DNA of 64,000 bases, from the NCBI GenBank assembly GCA_038496675.1, contig CM076663.1, forward strand, positions 499,399-563,398. The letters run 5' to 3'. A model generated the notes under the pieces. It made no database searches. It had not been told where the DNA came from and saw only the letters and a list, made by a program, of their open reading frames with translations. The stretch comes from Rachycentron canadum (taxonomy: Eukaryota; Chordata; Actinopteri; Carangiformes; Rachycentridae). This document shows, one piece after another, positions 59,758 through 64,000 of the stretch; the stretch's first letter is position 1; the number at the start of each line of letters is the position of its first letter. A program made the translations under genes and the position numbers.

Positions 59758-60767
59758 TGGCTGCTGTTGGGGACTTCCTGTGGGAGTTTCATGTATGGAC
59801 AGAGTGCAGGAAGAAGAAATCAAAGCAGTGTTGGATTGTGGGTCCAGGTGGGCGGGGCTTAGAGGAGCTCGGGGACCTTTATCACATCACTGAAGCTGAA
59901 TCAACTGCACTGAACATATTATTTCTTTTAATCGCCTTAATTTCGTTGCCTCTTTCATATACTTAATGACTCAACCACTTGAGCTCAGTCCAGTGTCCAC
60001 ACTGCGCAGAGAATGAGTGATTGTTAAATGGAAAATGTCTCACGTTGCTCGATCTGTTCAGATAAAAACCAGAACATATGTTTTCCTTCCATCACTGGAA
60101 CCAATGAGGCTTTTATTCCAGCAGGAACCCAGATGATTTGGCTGCCAACGAGCTCGCTGACGACTGGATGTAACGTCAAGCTGCTTCTATTTGTTTCAGA
60201 CGCCGTTTGGATGGAGACTCAGCACAGAGCAGATTGATGAGGAAAAGACTCAGTGTTTCAAAAACGGATTTGGCTTTTTTTTTGTGTGTCTTTGGGAGAG
60301 CTTTATGATTTGAATCACACACTCTCTGACACAGCAGAGTCATTTTTCTCTGTTGAAAAAAACAGTTCAAATGCGACAAAGGTCAAAACAATTAAAACTT
60401 TGTGTTGAAGGGTCACAGATAACTAAAGTCCTGTTTCACAGAGCCTCTCCTCCAATTCAGATAAAGGTTATTTTTGCTTTTTTCCCAAAATGAAAACAGG
60501 ATATTTGAGCTTCAGCTGCATCCTGACTGACACTGAGCTAAATATGTTGATAACAAACACATTTCAGGTTAAAATAATTACATCAAGTCTTAAACTTCTT
60601 ACTACAGTTCATCAATGTGCAGCTGATTGGCCCGGAGAGATGTGGGCTTTGGGCTGAACCTGATGTCCTGGTGACGACATCACCCATCGGTTCGTGAACC
60701 GATGCTTTGAAGCCTCCGGTTGTAGCTATAGCTGAAACCCATCCGGCCAGTATCCATGGAGCGGGCT

Positions 60768-60876
60768 TCACCCTGGACATGTCGCAGACACACAGACTCC
60801 ACACAGAAAGGCCCCAGGCCCCAGGTTTAAACCCTGTGAGGCAACAGTGCACCATTGTGTTGCCAAGCTGAATGAT
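60768..60876 (-). mobile_element. common teleost tRNA-like dispersed repeat, fragment
   Basis: On the minus strand: CACTGTTGCCTCACAGGGTT, then CTTTCTGTGTGGAGTCTGTG, then a CATGTCCAGGGTG word, in the order of the same fish repeat. Confidence 0.7.
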
Positions 60877-61149
60877 AACACATACACTGTCATTCTCAGG
60901 CTCTGTGATTTCTGCTAACATATTATTTTCATTACTGCCGCACAGTGAAACTTGTGATGTATTGGGCCACATCCTTTGGATCTTGGGCCTGGGCTTATGA
61001 GGACTACATCCATTGGATTCTTAGTGGCCCAGACAAAGGAAAAGAAGAAGACATTTGAAGTCGCCTTTAAATCGGCAGCCTAAACTCGATTGCTCTTCAA
61101 ATGCAGCCTCTGACAGATGCTGCTTCTTTGTGGTGGAAAAGGCCACTGG

Positions 61150-61308
61150 AGGTGGTGACTGTTTCCTGGACTCTTGAATTGCCTCAGGATCCTGAAGGAG
61201 AAGCTGGAGAGAAGCAGGTCTGACCAGTTTGGTCTGCTGCCACAGTGACCTGGACTGGAATAAGGCGGGAAATGGATGGCTGGATGGACGGATGGTTTCC
61301 TCCACTTC
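61150..61308 (+). pseudogene. LINE 3' end remnant, decayed
   Basis: GCCTCAGGATCCTGAAGGAG, AAGCTGGAGAGAAGC, CTGCTGCCACAG and GGCGGGAAATGGATGGCTGG follow the tail order of the same fish LINE type, ending in ATGGATGG-like repeats. Confidence 0.65.
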
Positions 61309-61539
61309 TCTGGGTGCAGCCTTTGGCTCAGGCTTCTTTTCTCTGCACCACAGACTCACTGTAGTATTAAAATGCTGATCATGTCCTGACAGATTCATTA
61401 GTTGTCTCATAAATATTGATTTACTGTCTATTAACCATTTATAAATCCCTAAATAAATATTGAATTAATATAAGATTAAACAAGACACCGTATCAGCCGG
61501 CCACCCCCCCAGCCCCCCCACAGCAGTGTCATCTCTCCT

Positions 61540-61860
61540 TCCATCGCCATCTGCCTTTTTCTAACCCAGAATGATGGAGTGATTGACAGTTTGCCTCCCT
61601 CTCCCCTTCGGCCTGTCTCACCTCCACCGGCTCGTCACCAGGACGGAGCTCAGAGTTGTAAAAAGAAAAAGGCCAATGATCCGAGCAGGGCGTTAATCAG
61701 ACTGGTGCTAAAATTAAACCACGACTCTCTCCTCCGCCGCTGACAGGATCTTCCCAGTCTCTCTGGGAGGTGTTGAGCGCCGGCGGGAAGCCAAACGGCA
61801 GAGAACTCTCCTTCCTGTCTGTCACCGTCGCTCTCTGTCACAGTCCGAGCTTCTGTTTAT
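61540..61860. other. single-copy block, candidate conserved non-coding element or upstream exon
   Basis: High-complexity sequence including GGCCAATGATCCGAGCAGGG and CGTTAATCAGACTGGTGCTA, GC-richer than its surroundings. No protein family was recognised in its frames. Confidence 0.25.
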
Positions 61861-62951
61861 CCGCCTACGAGGTTGTTTCCTTCTTTATGCTCTTGCTATT
61901 GATCTGACCTGGCTCCTGGCTCCTGGTTCATCTCTTTCCTTTCCTTTCCTTCCCCCTCCTCCTAAATAACCCGCTGTCTGCTTGTATTAACAGTTAAGGT
62001 TGCATGAGGAAGATGTTTCTGAGTGTGGACCCCCACAGGTAACAGCCTCAACTTTGAAGACTGGGAAACGTTAGCGTGACGGTGCATTTGAGTTCCCACT
62101 CTGCTGCCGGGAAGCTGTGGTCCTTTGAGTTACCTCCTCCTCCTGCACTGCTTTGTTTCCGTGGCAACACATCCTCGACACTCGCTGTGTGGATGTGACT
62201 GGCGGCCGACACGGAGGGACGTGCTGGGCTTTCGGGGTTTCTAACAAACTGCAGCCACGACTCAAATTTTCAGCTGGATGTGAGGTTACAAGATTTATAC
62301 ATTAAAGACCGATGTTAGTAAACTGTTTACCCATGATGCTTTTCTATTTTACTGTTATTTCACAATGAATCTACATCAAAGTCGGGGATTATCAGGAGTC
62401 TATTGGAGAAAGATGGGAGGGAAAGAAACTCCTGTTTTGCCAAATAATAATAATAATTGATATTCTGTTAATTTGTAGAGTAAATGAGGATAAAAACACA
62501 CAGTTCATGTTGCTGAGAATAATATTCCACTGAAATGACCCTCGGCTCAGTGCATTTCATTACTGTTTCGTTAATATTGTTGATGCTATGAAAATTAAAT
62601 TGGTTTTGGTTCCCGACCAGAATCCAACTGGAAATGTTGTGGTTACATTGGATGCATGTCAAAGCCACTCAGCTCCCAGAATGCCCTGGGGTTTTCTTTC
62701 ATAATCAGACAAAATTACCATTTCATGTCAATTTATTCATTCATTTGAATGTTGTATTTCAATCACTGGTGATTCAGGAGTCTTGAAGCAGCGAAGGGCA
62801 GGACCGAAACATCCTGAGAGCAACATGAGCAACAAATGCTGCTGAGAATCAAGAAGAGAAAAGTGTGGGAGAAACGTTTCTCCAGCAAAGATTAGAGAAC
62901 AGCTTTTAATGTGAAATTCCCATAGGAAGTCCTCAACAATTGCAACAGGTC
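61861..62951. other. no gene recognised
   Basis: Short frames only; one RFX-like motif at 62155-62168. Confidence 0.5.
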
Positions 62952-63068
62952 AAATCTTAGCTCAGGCTGGTTTAACTGAGGTTCATTCACTTTAATCTAC
63001 ATGTAGAGACTGTTCAGGATGGAAGCCCGTGGAGGACAACTTTAACCTTTGTTCACCTTTTGGTGTCA
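62952..63068 (-). repeat. family D dispersed repeat, copy 2
   Basis: ATCTTAGCTCAGGCTGGTTT through GTTCACCTTTTGGTGTC, the inverted partner of 59637-59757. Confidence 0.82.
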
Positions 63069-63177
63069 TTAATATAAAACAATTACAAACAAAAAACAGA
63101 AAAAAGAAAAATGATAAATTAATTTAACCTTTACCATGTTTTCTGTGATAAAATCATGAGTTATGTGAAACAGCCAA

Positions 63178-63467
63178 GACCTGTGGAACTTTGTGATGTC
63201 ACAACAAAGCAGTCATCGCCCTGAGCCACGCCCACAAACCACACCTACCCAGCTCCACCATTATTAGATATATAGAGTGTTCTGCTCTATTTTTATTGGA
63301 TCACTCAGAAAACACTTGAGCCTCTCCTCTGATTGGCTGACTGTTGTTAGAGGAGATGGAAAACTACACTCAGATGGTTTTTGGTTCTTAAAACACAAAT
63401 ATTTCTTCTGATGGATATAAACACTTCAAAATAAAAGACTGGAGAAGAGTCAAATGTGGATCTTTAA
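63178..63467 (-). mobile_element. family A dispersed element, copy 7
   Basis: Shares ACTTTGTGATGTCACAACAA, CTCCTCTGATTGGCTGACTG and ATGGTTTTTGGTTCTTAAAA with the others, ending in a mutated terminus (TGTGGATCTTTAA). The array unit is absent. Confidence 0.83.
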
Positions 63468-64000
63468 GGGTCAGAGTTAAACATTGAAGATAAATTTAGG
63501 ATAATAAAACAGGAAATCCCAGTCCCAGTGTGGCTGTAAAATCTGTCTGCTGGGTCACAACAATATACCTTCTGTCTCATCCTCCTCCTCCTTCGCTGCA
63601 TCTGTATTTCATTCCCTGTCTATTTAGCCGGGCTGAAGGAGGAATATTAAGATGGATGGACGAGCCTGAAAGAAAGCAGCGGAGGACGTGGAGGAGGAGG
63701 AGGAAAAAAACAGAGGAGATGAAGAGCGAAGGAGGAGTGGACAATGTCATTCCTGCTCACAAAGTTAAATCACGGCCTGTTTCTGAAACGAGACGCAGCC
63801 ATCGACCAAACTGAGCGTTTAAAACAAAAGATGGCTGCTCTGTTAGCGCCGCCAGTGGCTGGTGCTTAAACTTTTGATGAAGATGAACCGATGAGAAGAA
63901 AGTGCTGCTGCTGACACCTCAACAGGATTTTAGCTCTTTGCTCACAATTTGTATTTTGAGCTTTGTTAAACCAGAAAAAATGATGAACATACGAGGGAAG

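Noticed and set aside
1..64000. CRISPR array, operon, phage or plasmid system
   Set aside because: Spliced vertebrate gene and eukaryotic repeats throughout; tandem arrays here lack unique spacers.

Overview
This is a vertebrate, almost certainly teleost fish, nuclear genomic window. It is intron-rich and saturated with (CA)n/(GT)n microsatellites and minisatellites. It carries several short dispersed repeat families and decayed non-LTR retrotransposon tails of a kind familiar from fish genomes, plus one 500-N assembly gap. No bacterial or viral genome features and no CRISPR array were seen. Species cannot be named from the sequence alone.

One protein-coding gene can be supported. It is on the minus strand and is the 5' part of the kainate-type ionotropic glutamate receptor subunit GRIK5 (KA2). 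Seven coding exons were resolved by eye with GT-AG splice sites and matching phases: 45853-45961 (signal peptide), 36486-36650, 34572-34669, 31227-31392, 28507-28685, 26545-26598 and 22695-22856. They join to 933 nt (311 codons) without a stop. They cover the signal peptide and most of the amino-terminal domain. The rest of that domain, the ligand-binding domain, the pore and the tail are absent: the next exon must lie in the N gap (21894-22393) or beyond position 1. No exon was recognised between 1 and 21893, or from 46012 to 64000 (upstream of the gene).

Layout: 1-21.9 kb is repeat-rich, with a 1.35-kb 11-bp array at 4.08-5.43 kb, CA/GT arrays at 8.9-9.95 kb, an ACACAGAG array at 17.2-17.75 kb and a 20-bp array that runs into the gap. 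22.4-46 kb holds the grik5 exons and introns, with many insertions. 46-64 kb is upstream sequence with a degenerate telomere-like array (48.2-48.4 kb), a 17-bp array (51.75-52.1 kb), paired AT-rich inverted-repeat elements (54.1 and 57.4 kb) and LINE remnants (58.7-59.0 and 61.1-61.3 kb).

The most interesting non-genic signal is a dispersed element family (A). Its best copies begin TTAAAGGTCCATA and end TATGGACCTTTAA, a 13-bp terminal inverted repeat with TTAA at both edges. In some copies the terminus itself has been amplified into a 30-bp minisatellite. Further families (B, C, D, E, F) recur within the window. Most long open frames here are artefacts of tandem repeats whose period leaves a frame open.
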